From contig NZ_KQ976355.1 of assembly GCF_000346485.2 (NCBI RefSeq), positions 1-64,000 of the forward strand: a stretch of DNA of 64,000 bases, written 5' to 3'. Positions within the stretch are counted from its first letter, which is position 1, and each line of letters starts with the position of its first letter. Source of the stretch: Scytonema hofmannii PCC 7110 (GTDB lineage: Bacteria > Cyanobacteriota > Cyanobacteriia > Cyanobacteriales > Nostocaceae). The translations under genes and the position numbers were made by a program. The notes under the pieces are model-generated. The model worked only from the letters and a program-made list of their open reading frames with translations, searched no databases and had not been told where the DNA came from. This document shows, piece by piece, positions 25,762-35,210 of this stretch.

Positions 25762-28326
25762 CTACAGTGACATTTGTTCTTTTCTAGATGGTGCTGTTTT
25801 CACGCTAGCTTTTTCTTGAGTGCTAATTTCTGTTTTAGGGGTAAACTGGTTTATTATTTCTTCCTTTCTCCAAGCCTCTAAATCTTTCATGACTTCTTTC
25901 AATGGAGCAAAATCAAAAAATTGTTCTCCTTTTGAGTCAGCTTCTGCGGCTTTGTACATCATGATTTTGAAGTACATTTCTCTTTGTTCGGAGATAGGAA
26001 GCTTGCCGTTGCCTTCTTGAAGTTTCTGATTCAATTCTTCATTACCTTGTTTGGCAGCCCCAGACCAGTACTGTTTTGAGTTTTGCATATTTTTCCATTC
26101 TTCTGCAATGTAAGGATGTATCTTTACAGGAATTTCACCTACATTTTGTATTTCACGAGGGCGTTGTAATTCTGTAGGTACTGCTTTTGGTTCTGGTTGT
26201 GGAGGTATTATATCTTTTTGAAAGAATTTGTCTAGGTCGAATGCCTTAGCATTTTGATTGATGAATTTCAGTTGAGTTAAATCCCAATCGGAAATATTCA
26301 TCTTTTTAACTTCTTTGGTGATACCGTTCTCTGTCTTTTGTAGTTCAAAATTGACAAGTTCTTGGCGACCTTGCTCCTCACTTGTTTTGGATAGTATTAA
26401 GTTAGCTTTGTTGTTCTCTAGCTCCCGTGTGCGAGCAATAGTAAATTCACCAATAGTTAGCTGGTCGGTATTGGCTCTCTGTAATGCAGAATTTAAGATT
26501 TCCAAAACTTCAGTTTGGCGGAAACTTTCTAAAGTTTTGAATGTCCCAGCAGGAGCTAGCGATCCCAATTTGTTAGCAACATCTCTGAGATCGCTATCTC
26601 TAAGGGATGGCAGTTTTTTGCTTTCTTCTAAATATTCTACCACCATAAGAAATTCTTGTCTTTCCACTGGTGACATTTCTTTGGGGGGACTTTGAACTTT
26701 TACATTGCCCTTTTTATCGAGCTTGAATTGCATCAATGAATTGCTGAATCCATTGAGTTCGTCGCGTCGGTGATGAATGGTGAAGTTTTCGCCATCTTTT
26801 TTGACAACGAAGGCATCGCTTCTGTAGATTCTAGACCCGTCTGGTTCTATGCTACCGTAGGATTTTAACAGTTCTTTGGCAGCAAGAGCGATTTTCACAT
26901 TCTCAGCATTGATGCGCTTGCGTTCTCCCAAATTCCATAAACTGGTTGCGTAGATTGGGACTTCGACTTGTTTTGCCCAGCGCTTTGTTTCGGTGCTAAC
27001 GTTTTCAGAAGCTGCTACTTGTTCGTAAGTGTAAGCACCTGCTGGTTTTGATTTTTTGTGATTTGTTTGGTTATTATCAATCTCTTCTACAGTGGGAATC
27101 ACTTGGAAATTTCTATTAATAGTTTCTTTGCTAGATTCAGTTTCTTCCCCTTTTTGCTGAGTATTTTGAATCTCAGCTTTTACTAGAACAGACTGACTTG
27201 ACGGTATTGTAGTTTCTTCTCTTGTTTCAGATGTCTGCTCTCTAACTAGAACAGCTTGAGTTGTCAAGGTCGGATTGGATTGATGTTGCTCAACTTCTAT
27301 GTCTGTTAAAATTAGTTGAGAATTTTCCTCTATATCCGGTGGAAAGTCTTCTTCGGGTGGATCTCCTATAGGAATGTCTTCCAAAAAACCTATAAATTCT
27401 TGGTCTTCGGGTGGCATTGGGAAGTCGGAATAGGGATCGGAATCTGAATTTTCTGCGACGTTCTCGCTGGTTTCCACATTGTTTATAACTTGTGTCAGAA
27501 GTTCTGTGATGATATCTTCTATTTTGTCAGATTCCAGGATTTCGTCATCTTCATCGGTCATATCAAACTGTTCTGCCTTCACGGGAACTGTTTGGTCGTC
27601 AGGATATATGACTTCTTCATTTTCTCCATCAGGAATTACAGGATTTTCTCGTTCCGTAGCGCCAGAAAGCTGATTTTGCATATTTCTAATAATTTGAGCA
27701 ACTTCTTCAGAAGAAAGTTCTTCTTCTGTTTGTATGTCAGATACGGATTTTGAGGTTTCTGGATTTTGCTCTGACGAGCTTTCAAGTATTGATGAAGGAG
27801 GTAAAAGCAGTTTCCTCATTGGTTCGTAAGCTACGTCAATAATCTCTTCATCTGACAGATTTTCGGTAATTATGTTTTTGGTGCATATTCCATCAGCGTT
27901 TTGTTTGTAGATATCGATTTCATTTCCAGAATCTGTATAGGCGACTATTTTAATGGCAGGTTCAGAATTGGAAACGACATCTATATTAAGTGTTTCTGGC
28001 TTATGTAGGACTAACCGGGTTCCAAGAGTTTGTGCTTGAAAGTCGCTCAGTTGTGTACTTGCTGCTTGGTCGTTTGTTTGGTTGACGTTGTTAGTTAAAT
28101 CGACCTTTTCCCATTTCCAAGCACCGGGACATTCAGGGTCTTGCGAAAGTACGTAGTCATCGCTGCCAATCTGGACTCTTGCTTTTGAGAGTTTTTCTTC
28201 TTTATCCTCAAGTTTACTGAGGGCAAGTTCTACGAGAACTTTAGCTAATTCTCCTAGCTTGGTGGCAGTTTCAGTAAATACATTTTGATAAGAAGATGCT
28301 ATTTGGGTTGCTCTGGGGTCGAACAT
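25762..28326 (-). CDS. Large hypothetical protein of the secretion operon
   Basis: 854 residues. The first 80 are helical; residues 100-430 are acidic and low in complexity (many Glu/Asp/Pro/Gln stretches); the last 400 are folded, with KPAGAYTYEQVAAS, GSRIYRSDAFVVKKDGENFTIHH and LRDSDLRDVANKLGSL. The folded end has the look of the C-terminal regions that follow relaxase domains in cyanobacterial plasmids, but I see no three-histidine HUH motif or catalytic tyrosine block, so I do not call a relaxase. No membrane segment. It overlaps the 99-aa gene by 28 bases and may act as a soluble partner or substrate of the coupling protein. Confidence 0.65.
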   Translation of the reverse strand: MFDPRATQIASSYQNVFTETATKLGELAKVLVELALSKLEDKEEKLSKARVQIGSDDYVLSQDPECPGAWKWEKVDLTNNVNQTNDQAASTQLSDFQAQTLGTRLVLHKPETLNIDVVSNSEPAIKIVAYTDSGNEIDIYKQNADGICTKNIITENLSDEEIIDVAYEPMRKLLLPPSSILESSSEQNPETSKSVSDIQTEEELSSEEVAQIIRNMQNQLSGATERENPVIPDGENEEVIYPDDQTVPVKAEQFDMTDEDDEILESDKIEDIITELLTQVINNVETSENVAENSDSDPYSDFPMPPEDQEFIGFLEDIPIGDPPEEDFPPDIEENSQLILTDIEVEQHQSNPTLTTQAVLVREQTSETREETTIPSSQSVLVKAEIQNTQQKGEETESSKETINRNFQVIPTVEEIDNNQTNHKKSKPAGAYTYEQVAASENVSTETKRWAKQVEVPIYATSLWNLGERKRINAENVKIALAAKELLKSYGSIEPDGSRIYRSDAFVVKKDGENFTIHHRRDELNGFSNSLMQFKLDKKGNVKVQSPPKEMSPVERQEFLMVVEYLEESKKLPSLRDSDLRDVANKLGSLAPAGTFKTLESFRQTEVLEILNSALQRANTDQLTIGEFTIARTRELENNKANLILSKTSEEQGRQELVNFELQKTENGITKEVKKMNISDWDLTQLKFINQNAKAFDLDKFFQKDIIPPQPEPKAVPTELQRPREIQNVGEIPVKIHPYIAEEWKNMQNSKQYWSGAAKQGNEELNQKLQEGNGKLPISEQREMYFKIMMYKAAEADSKGEQFFDFAPLKEVMKDLEAWRKEEIINQFTPKTEISTQEKASVKTAPSRKEQMSL

Positions 28327-28598
28327 GGTGATGGGGCTGGTAATCTATCAAGTAGGACTGAGTTTTGATGTTTTACGAATACGAGTTGTTCGTCGTATCT
28401 CACGACAATTAGTGTAGGTTTTGTAGATCCGAAAAACATGGTGTCGCTGTAGGTTATGTTAAAAATCCTGTTATGCGAGTAAACGATAATTTCATCAAAA
28501 TAATGCTTTTCCACGCTGGGAGGGAATTTGTGCGACCAACGTCGAAATCCTTTATACTTTTGAATTTCATTGATTAACTTTTGGGACACTTGTATCAT
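28299..28598 (-). CDS. Small hypothetical protein between the coupling protein and the 854-aa gene
   Basis: The 99-aa product (MIQVSQKLINEIQKYKGFRRW, VEKHYFDEIIVYSHNRIFNITYSD, PTLIVVRYDEQLVFVKHQNS) is mostly beta with an N-terminal helix and a Pro/Ser-rich end. Its ATG shares one base with the TAA of the coupling-protein gene (TAATG), and its end overlaps the next gene by 28 bases, so it is a tightly coupled operon member. No domain is recognised. Confidence 0.65.
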   Translation of the reverse strand: MIQVSQKLINEIQKYKGFRRWSHKFPPSVEKHYFDEIIVYSHNRIFNITYSDTMFFGSTKPTLIVVRYDEQLVFVKHQNSVLLDRLPAPSPCSTPEQPK

Positions 28599-30352
28599 TA
28601 GAAAAATCCTTGGTAAGCATCTAACGGCAGAGGTGCGGCTCCAGCTTGTACGGGGGCTTGTGGCACGGGAAACAATCTTTCCACTTCAGCTATCCTTGTG
28701 TCTAAGTCTTCTTGAGTTGGTCGTCTTTGAGTACTTTTGTGAGTCAAGCTAATTATTAGCTTTTCCCAACCACCGTCATTTTCTTTCTCAATATTTATTA
28801 GGGCTTTTGGCACCTTAATCGCCTTTAAAATAGGCACGGAAGCTTCATTTTTATTGGAATAAGCAGGGTTAATGAAAATGCATTTTCCTGGAGGAAGTTT
28901 CAAAAATTGGGCAGGCTCAAACAGCTTGCGTGTTTTTTCCTGGTCTGATATGGAAGTACTAGTTTTCCCACCACCAGTTGAACGAGACTTTTGTTTGTAC
29001 TTAATTTCTTCTTCTCCCAAGTACGAGGAAAAAAGCCGTGCAGATTCGTCTTCACCGGGGTTGAAGATAAATTTGGTACCGCAAGCACCTAGCATGGTTT
29101 TGGCTACTTCCTTACCGTAGTATTTCTCAAGTTGTCCCATGTTCTGCCAACCCAAAATACCGCAGAATCCTTCACTTCGCGATTCGTTAAGCCATTTAAA
29201 CAAGTCAGGCAAGTAAAGAGAGGGAACTTCATCTAGTACAACGATAAGGGGATCTTTACGTTTTTTGGCGATCGCTCTAGCAACGGTCATGTGCAGAATG
29301 CTACATAGCAATGGGCCAACGGCATCTCTACGTTCTCTATCCAAACCGAAAATAACCATCTGCTTTTTTTTGATGTCTAAGGGAAGGGTGGTCTTGCCCA
29401 CAAAGCACCCCAAAGTATTCTTTTTCATAAATCGGGTAAACATCAATGAAGCAGTACCGGCGATACCTGCCACAGTTTTCTCGCTTCCTGCCGAACTGAA
29501 GAGCTGACCGAATGAAATCTTAATCCACGGGTTGAGGTTAGCTGCCATCAATCTCTCTACCATTTTCTCACTTGATAGGATGGCTGCTGCTGTCATAATG
29601 TCTGGATACTTAGTCTCCTTTGTGAGCATCAGAATAGCTTCCGTCAGCTGGTCGCCCGCAGGACCGAAGAAGGCATCCTCGTTGCTCGATGCCATCATCT
29701 TGAAGTTTTTGTTGATAACGGTTGCTAACTGGCGGGCAGTTTCGGCATCAGTAGCATCCCGCAAGAAATCGAGCGGGTTGCAAACTTCACTTTCGGGGAA
29801 TCCCGGAGCAAACACGTGAACCTCGTAGCCCTGCTTTTTAGCGTAGCTGGCGACCTTGGCTTGAGTGGGATATTTGAAGTCGTACAAGACAATGGGGAAG
29901 CCTTGGTCGATAGCAGAGTAAATCATGGGGTTGATGGCAGAGAAAGATTTACCACTTCCTGGGGCTCCAATAACAGCAGTCCCCCTTTGCACATCGGGGA
30001 TGTATAGCGGTGTCCCCCCTGTCCCCTTCTCCCCCTTTGTTCTTCCATCCTTGAATTTGTGTCTGCCAATATATAATGCAGCGCTATCACATTTAGGCTT
30101 AAGAATTTGTTTGACAGCTTTGTTTTTAGCTTTAGCTGCTTCTTTCCCTCCACCGAAGTAACTCGTAGCTAACTTACCTTTTTTATTGCCAGAAAATATT
30201 TGTAATAAGAGGAATCCTCCCAAACAAATTATTAATGTCAATCCTTGGGATGAAAATAAAAAGCTCGTGTATTTCCCAACAGGTGTCTGAGGATTTTGCA
30301 GTTCTTGAACGAAATTAGTATTCTGTTTTATGGAACTACTTTGCTGAGTCAT
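28598..30352 (-). CDS. Type IV secretion coupling ATPase, VirD4/TraG/TraD-like
   Basis: An N-terminal hydrophobic segment (residues 30-50) anchors the protein. Walker A GAPGSGKS is at about residue 130 and Walker B LIVVLDEVPSL at about 370, followed by the sensor-like LGWQNMGQLEKYYG and the GTKFIFNPGEDESARLFSSYLG segment seen in VirD4 proteins. These hexameric inner-membrane ATPases bring substrates to the secretion channel. At 584 residues it is of normal length. Only one transmembrane segment is clear, whereas classical VirD4 has two. It lies 28 bases downstream of the 442-aa gene. Confidence 0.9.
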   Translation of the reverse strand: MTQQSSSIKQNTNFVQELQNPQTPVGKYTSFLFSSQGLTLIICLGGFLLLQIFSGNKKGKLATSYFGGGKEAAKAKNKAVKQILKPKCDSAALYIGRHKFKDGRTKGEKGTGGTPLYIPDVQRGTAVIGAPGSGKSFSAINPMIYSAIDQGFPIVLYDFKYPTQAKVASYAKKQGYEVHVFAPGFPESEVCNPLDFLRDATDAETARQLATVINKNFKMMASSNEDAFFGPAGDQLTEAILMLTKETKYPDIMTAAAILSSEKMVERLMAANLNPWIKISFGQLFSSAGSEKTVAGIAGTASLMFTRFMKKNTLGCFVGKTTLPLDIKKKQMVIFGLDRERRDAVGPLLCSILHMTVARAIAKKRKDPLIVVLDEVPSLYLPDLFKWLNESRSEGFCGILGWQNMGQLEKYYGKEVAKTMLGACGTKFIFNPGEDESARLFSSYLGEEEIKYKQKSRSTGGGKTSTSISDQEKTRKLFEPAQFLKLPPGKCIFINPAYSNKNEASVPILKAIKVPKALINIEKENDGGWEKLIISLTHKSTQRRPTQEDLDTRIAEVERLFPVPQAPVQAGAAPLPLDAYQGFF

Positions 30353-30380
30353 GTTTTAAGTGCTTGTAAATTATTTGGCA

Positions 30381-31709
30381 TTATGGTTTTGTGGGGACTT
30401 TTACGGGTGCGCCTAGAATAATTGGGTCCATTTCTCTGTAAGTGAAGAAGGGTACGGGACCAATGAAGTAGGGGCTGCATCCCAAATCGGGGAAGCCGCG
30501 CTTGCATATGCGGAAGAACAGAGATGTTGTTATGCTGCCATCTGCTTCGTTGATTTCCCAAACGGCTTGCTTGAAAGCTTTGCCGAATGGGTGACGACCG
30601 GTAGGTTCTTTGCCACCGTTGAGTTTACCCAGTATCCCGAAGCCACCTTTAACTTTTTGGAATTTGCCACTCATCCATTGTGCTCCGGTGAGCGTGCTGC
30701 TAAGAGCAAGTTCAATGTGAGCGCAGTCTTTGGTACAGGGAACGTTAAATCCTTCTTGGTAACTGCCTGAGATCGACTTCCAGCGATTGGCTTCCACTTC
30801 TCGCAATGGCAAGTCTACTTTACCAACAAAGCTAAAGTCAGGTACGGGAACACCGGGGAACTCGCTAAATGGGACATTCGACAATCCCGGTACATTGTTG
30901 ATGGTGTTATTTTGCCAGTTATGGAAGTCTTTGATTGGGGAATTTTCAATACCGGGGATATCCGTTAGTTTGTACTTAGATAGGTCGATAGATCCCAACT
31001 CAACATTTTTTAGTTCGGGAAATGAAGAGAGTGCGTCTGATACTGTTTGACCCGTTACAGTAGAACCAGTGGCAGCAGCGATTAGGTCGTTGATGGGAGG
31101 TACATTTTCCACAAGTTGGTCACCTAACTTGGGAATAGCTTTCATCAAGTCACCAACAGTCTGCCAGTCTGTCAGTTCAAACTTATCCAAAGTTATTTTG
31201 TTTAGTTTTATACCAGTTATTTGGCTAATTTGTTTGAGAGACAGGTTTTCGATGCCGAACTCAGTTGCCTCAAAATCGCCCAACTCCATAACTTCATCCA
31301 ATCCCTGACCTTCAACCCAACTGCGTAGCTCTTTCATGCCTGGGTTTTTGATGTTGGGAAATTGCACGCTTCCGGGAGAGGAGAACTTCATGTTTTTGAA
31401 GGTGATTTTGCTCCAGTCGGGAATGGGGATGCCATTCATGAGCTTTGTAGGAAGCGGTGAAGCTTTGGGCAATGTGGCTGCAACTGCTTTTTGGTCGCCT
31501 ACGATAAACCCAAAGTGACTGGGACTAGAATGTAACAATCCGTGCAAGAAAAGCCCGACTCCCAATCCTAAAGCCATTAAGTATTTTAACGTATCTGTTT
31601 TGGCTTTTCTATTAGTGGCAGCGCGTGGTTTTTGCGTGGCAGCGTCATTAGCAGTGTTTGCGGGAATAATAGTAAGAGCAGATGTTTGCTGGGTGTCGTT
31701 GATGTCCAT
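30381..31709 (-). CDS. Membrane-anchored secretion-operon protein with unknown repeats
   Basis: A single hydrophobic segment at residues 45-62 (YLMALGLGVGLFLHGLLH) leaves about 380 residues on the outer side. Residues 100-280 form degenerate repeats of the type F-E-x-T-D/L-S-K-Y-K-L-T-D with regularly spaced Leu/Ile and Pro (IKLNKITLDKFELTDW, IDLSKYKLTDIPGIEN), suggesting a solenoid. The C-terminal 140 residues contain four cysteines (PCTKDCAHI, RICKRGFPDLGC) that may pair as disulfides. The gene lies between VirB9- and VirD4-like genes, so it is probably a lineage-specific envelope or pilus-tip component. No family is known to me. Confidence 0.65.
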   Translation of the reverse strand: MDINDTQQTSALTIIPANTANDAATQKPRAATNRKAKTDTLKYLMALGLGVGLFLHGLLHSSPSHFGFIVGDQKAVAATLPKASPLPTKLMNGIPIPDWSKITFKNMKFSSPGSVQFPNIKNPGMKELRSWVEGQGLDEVMELGDFEATEFGIENLSLKQISQITGIKLNKITLDKFELTDWQTVGDLMKAIPKLGDQLVENVPPINDLIAAATGSTVTGQTVSDALSSFPELKNVELGSIDLSKYKLTDIPGIENSPIKDFHNWQNNTINNVPGLSNVPFSEFPGVPVPDFSFVGKVDLPLREVEANRWKSISGSYQEGFNVPCTKDCAHIELALSSTLTGAQWMSGKFQKVKGGFGILGKLNGGKEPTGRHPFGKAFKQAVWEINEADGSITTSLFFRICKRGFPDLGCSPYFIGPVPFFTYREMDPIILGAPVKVPTKP

Positions 31710-31720
31710 GAAAAACCTTT

Positions 31721-32530
31721 TTATCGAGATGTGTTAGTAACGTAAGGACTCGTTGTTGGTGGTACTTTGAGTAAAGAAGGTTTTGGTGCAGGCAATGGGT
31801 TGAAGCCTCCTAGCTGCATCAACCTGCTAACCAACCGCATGGATACTCCGGCGTTAGTTGCGGCTATGGTCATGTCTTCACCGGATTGCAAATTTTCAAT
31901 TAAGGTGTTGAGCCTTTGCCATAGAGGGCTATCAGTTTCGATCCAGTTATTGGTGAGGGCGACTTGCATTCCTCTGGCTAAAAGAGAGCTGTTAGCGATG
32001 GCTGTCGGACTGGGTTGAGGTTTTGGCAGTTGCTGTTGTTGCGTTTCTTCCTTGATATCGCCAACAATTTCAAGGCTGCTGTACTGAGGTGTGCCACTGC
32101 CAGGTACGATACGGAAGTGATAGTGCGATCGCTTGCCGCCCGACGATTCTGTGACGATAGTAAGATGCGCGCCGTTTGTGGCTTTTGGCATTCCTGGTAT
32201 CTTAACGTCATTAATTCGTCTGATGTGGACCATGCCAGCACCCGGATTTCTACAGTTACTACGCGATAATCCTTCCAAACAGCCATCAACATCTATGAGG
32301 AACCGGGAAGGGTCATCGAGCCATATGCGTTTGATGGTTTCTTCTGTTTTAAAAAAAGAAATTGACACACCATGTCCGGGCCAGACTTGCACTGTTTGTA
32401 GTTGGGCATTTTCTCCTGACACTTGGGAGGTTTTGATAGTGCGTATAGTGTTGGCTAGTGCGGTGTTGGGAAAATTGGCTAGCGCAATTCCACTGAGAAT
32501 TCCTACTAAAAGAATACTTGCTCTCTTCAT
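31721..32530 (-). CDS. VirB9/TrbG-like outer-envelope secretion protein
   Basis: I start at ATG 32530, whose bases overlap the stop of the VirB10-like gene (ATGA); an upstream start at 32590 would cover it by 64 bases. The first 26 residues (MKRASILLVGILSGIALANFPNTALA) form a signal peptide with an ALA-type cleavage site. The body starts QVWPGHGVSISFFKTEETIKRIWLDDPSRFL and continues with HLTIVTESSGGKRSHYHFRI, the beta pattern of the VirB9/TrbG N-terminal domain. A C-terminal helical tail of about 90 residues (WQRLNTLIENLQSG) replaces the usual C-terminal domain. It would form the outer ring with the VirB10-like protein. Confidence 0.7.
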   Translation of the reverse strand: MKRASILLVGILSGIALANFPNTALANTIRTIKTSQVSGENAQLQTVQVWPGHGVSISFFKTEETIKRIWLDDPSRFLIDVDGCLEGLSRSNCRNPGAGMVHIRRINDVKIPGMPKATNGAHLTIVTESSGGKRSHYHFRIVPGSGTPQYSSLEIVGDIKEETQQQQLPKPQPSPTAIANSSLLARGMQVALTNNWIETDSPLWQRLNTLIENLQSGEDMTIAATNAGVSMRLVSRLMQLGGFNPLPAPKPSLLKVPPTTSPYVTNTSR

Positions 32531-34398
32531 GGGAGTTTTAAAGACCTGTCTACTTTGAGGACGATGGGAGTATCTTTGGGAACTATCCAAATGTTGGCTC
32601 TGGACAGGATTTCATTAGTAGAACGTTCGGCTCTTTTTCCTACAACCTCTGTCAATTCTCCAAACGCTCCTTCCAAGAAAGCGCCTTGCCACGAGCGCTT
32701 TGAATTGTTTCTCCTGGTGCGTCTGCGAATTGTGCCGTCCGAACGCTCGTCTTCGATTTCGTCTTCAATATCGGGCTGGTTGATGATTTCGCCCACCTTT
32801 GCCAGACCGCCCATTACCCCTACAGTCATGTCGTATCGGGCAATTTCCCCACCTTTGTCGTGGAACTTTTTGGCGATGAGGGGATTGCCGCCAAGACCTG
32901 CCACAGTAATAGCACCATTGGGTACCGGATATTCTGTTTGGTCTTTCATTATGGCGGTAACTTCTGCAAATGCACGGGATGCGCCATCCACATAGACCAT
33001 TTCTACTGCAACAAGCGTGCCAGCTTGGATTCCTATTTCCCCAGTGTTACTCAACAAAGGTTCTTCTAACCTAGCGACAAACCTGGTTTGTGGTTTGTTG
33101 CTGTTTTGTGCTGTAGACCGTATTTCTTGCGACCATACCAGAGGTGTAACGAGTGTCGCTTTGACAAAAGAGCCGACAACTAGATACTGTGGTTGCTTTC
33201 CTTCTATAATTTGTGCTTCTTCTGGCAAATAGTCGTATGTGACAGAGGTTTCTTGCGCTGAAGGAGGGCTCGCGGGATCGGGATAAACTTGTGGAAGTGG
33301 CGGTGTGCTTTCTACTACAGAACTTACGTAAAAAACGTTGTTTTGGTCTGCTGAGGTGCTGCTGCCCTGTTTGTTCGAGACTGCAACAGCGGTTTGTGGA
33401 ACATCCCATTTTGGTTTTAGTTCCTCTATTCCATTGTTACCATCGTCTGTAGGGATGCTTGGAGACACACTTGGGCTAACATTTGGGGAAGTTCTGGTTC
33501 TCAGTCTTATCCTTGGCGTGCTCTCTTGGTTGTCCCCATCGCCTTCAGTTGTTCTCCTAGAAATTATGGATGTGCTGTTCGCGAATGTCGCAGAAGCATA
33601 CTCAACCCTGCCCACGCTTCCCATACCTCGCAATCTTTCGATTTCGGCTATGGGGTCTTTCAAAGGTTCACTTGCAACAACTGGTTGCTGTCTTATTTGT
33701 GGAGATGGAGGTAAAGTTTGTTGTCTTGGAATCTGACTTGCTACCAGGGGCGACGGTCGAACTATTCTTGGCGTTGTTCTGACTTGCCGTACTGGTGCTG
33801 GTGGTTCTGCTGCTACAATTGTTGTTCTAGTTCGCCTCCGTACAGGTGGTGGTGGTTCGGAGTATCTTGCCACCTGGCGTGGTGCGGCAGGAGTTGGGGG
33901 AGTGGGGGTAGCAGCAGGTTTCGGTGTTTGAGTAACAGCCTCTTGTTTTGGTTTTTCAGGTTTTTCTGATTTCAATTTATTGATTTTTTCTAGTTCTTCT
34001 TGTTGTTTGGCTAGTGCCAATTTCGCATAAACATTCCCATCTTTTTCCTCTTGAAAGACGGATTTTTCTTCCTGGGAATCTGCTGTTTTTATGGAGTCTT
34101 TTTTAACTGTACTTTGGTTGTTAAAAACTCCATTTAACATTAAAAATACCATTAAAAAGCCAGCACCAAAAGCACCGCCGACAACACCCAACCTTGAAAA
34201 TGGAGAGTCAATTATTGAATGTTTGGTCTGTACTGTTACAGGGTCTTCTTCTACCTCTGTGATTTCATTATCATCCCCTTCACCGTCAGAGTTATTTTCA
34301 CCTTCAAGCTCCTCTTCATCGTTATCATCAATTTTTAGAAGAGAATTGACCTTATTATTTTTCTCTTCACTTTCGTCTTCAAGCCTAAGTTCACTCAT
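32527..34398 (-). CDS. VirB10/TrbI-like channel protein
   Basis: 623 residues. The cytosolic part (1-70) is very acidic; one membrane segment follows (LGVVGGAFGAGFLMVFLMLNGVF, about 72-95), then a coiled region and a long Pro/Arg/Thr-rich periplasmic linker (residues 160-290). The last 220 residues contain a beta barrel-like domain (YLVVGSFVKATLVTPLVW, ETGEIGIQAGTLVAVEMVYVDG, AITVAGLGG) and the insertion WQGAFLEGAFGEL, consistent with the VirB10 C-terminal domain that spans to the outer membrane. The order N-terminal anchor, proline linker, barrel is diagnostic. It is 18 bases downstream of the VirB8-like gene. Confidence 0.85.
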   Translation of the reverse strand: MSELRLEDESEEKNNKVNSLLKIDDNDEEELEGENNSDGEGDDNEITEVEEDPVTVQTKHSIIDSPFSRLGVVGGAFGAGFLMVFLMLNGVFNNQSTVKKDSIKTADSQEEKSVFQEEKDGNVYAKLALAKQQEELEKINKLKSEKPEKPKQEAVTQTPKPAATPTPPTPAAPRQVARYSEPPPPVRRRTRTTIVAAEPPAPVRQVRTTPRIVRPSPLVASQIPRQQTLPPSPQIRQQPVVASEPLKDPIAEIERLRGMGSVGRVEYASATFANSTSIISRRTTEGDGDNQESTPRIRLRTRTSPNVSPSVSPSIPTDDGNNGIEELKPKWDVPQTAVAVSNKQGSSTSADQNNVFYVSSVVESTPPLPQVYPDPASPPSAQETSVTYDYLPEEAQIIEGKQPQYLVVGSFVKATLVTPLVWSQEIRSTAQNSNKPQTRFVARLEEPLLSNTGEIGIQAGTLVAVEMVYVDGASRAFAEVTAIMKDQTEYPVPNGAITVAGLGGNPLIAKKFHDKGGEIARYDMTVGVMGGLAKVGEIINQPDIEDEIEDERSDGTIRRRTRRNNSKRSWQGAFLEGAFGELTEVVGKRAERSTNEILSRANIWIVPKDTPIVLKVDRSLKLP

Positions 34399-34416
34399 AA
34401 GATATTCCTACTATAT

Positions 34417-35205
34417 CTAGTTTTTCTTAATTAAAGATGTGTCTACGATTTCAGTTATTTCCAGTCCTGCTTGTCTAATGTTGTAAATTTTTTTGGCCAG
34501 TTCTGTAGTGTCATCAGGAGGAGATTGAGGGGTCGATACAGCTTCTACAGTTATGGTTTTATTAAAAGCTATCCCGTTTCCTGAATTATCATCTCTGTCA
34601 AATCTGACCAAAGTTGCAATTAAATCAATTTCCCATTTACCTTCTTTAATTTTGCGAGGATCGGATATATAGCGAGGAACAAGAGTCATTTGCATATTCC
34701 CCGAGAATATACCTGAAGGTGTTATTTCAGTTAATTTCTTAAGAAAGCTAGCTCTGAAGTCTTGTTTCTCAGATAAAGCAAAGGCGGCTTCCCAGGCTTT
34801 CGTTGTCACTTTGCCGTAACCACCCTTTTCGGTTTTGATTTCAACTCCTTTATCGGGGTTGGTTATCGAGTCACCATTGTTATCTACCGATGTTATCAAT
34901 CCGTCCCAATTAAACATTTTCACCATGCTATTGGAAACGAATTTTTTGATAACTTCCTTTGAACGTTCTTTTGGCTCAACAGCTTTTACGGGGATGGTAT
35001 CTCCATTTTCCAGTTGTACTAGTGACGGTGCTTCTTTACGTGCAAGTGTTGAGGTAGCTCCGTAGTTGATGATTTGTAGAAGAAGGGATAAAGTGCCTAA
35101 TGCTAGACCGCCTACAGCAGCTAAACCTGTGGGAGTAGAGACAGATTGACCGTAGCTAAGCAGGCGCAATGGTTCCCGTTTAGCAGATGATTTACTTTTA
35201 ACCAT
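34417..35205 (-). CDS. VirB8-like inner-membrane protein
   Basis: The 262-aa protein has a short cytosolic end, one membrane segment (residues 28-47, GLAAVGGLALGTLSLLLQII) and a periplasmic alpha/beta domain (KEVIKKFVSNSMVKMFNWDG, WEAAFALSEKQDFRASFL, KWEIDLIATLVRFD) with the NTF2-like order of VirB8/TraE-type proteins. VirB8 is the assembly scaffold at the inner membrane. The gene is 5 bases downstream of the VirB6-like gene. Sequence similarity is structural rather than motif-based, so confidence is moderate. Confidence 0.65.
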   Translation of the reverse strand: MVKSKSSAKREPLRLLSYGQSVSTPTGLAAVGGLALGTLSLLLQIINYGATSTLARKEAPSLVQLENGDTIPVKAVEPKERSKEVIKKFVSNSMVKMFNWDGLITSVDNNGDSITNPDKGVEIKTEKGGYGKVTTKAWEAAFALSEKQDFRASFLKKLTEITPSGIFSGNMQMTLVPRYISDPRKIKEGKWEIDLIATLVRFDRDDNSGNGIAFNKTITVEAVSTPQSPPDDTTELAKKIYNIRQAGLEITEIVDTSLIKKN

Positions 35206-35210
35206 ACAAC

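Noticed and set aside
25762-28326. Relaxase call for the 854-aa protein
   Set aside because: No HUH triad or catalytic tyrosine block could be seen; the resemblance is only to regions that follow relaxase domains.
29925-30161. Plus-strand ORFs opposite the VirD4 gene
   Set aside because: Shadow frames; the minus-strand gene has intact ATPase motifs over the same bases.
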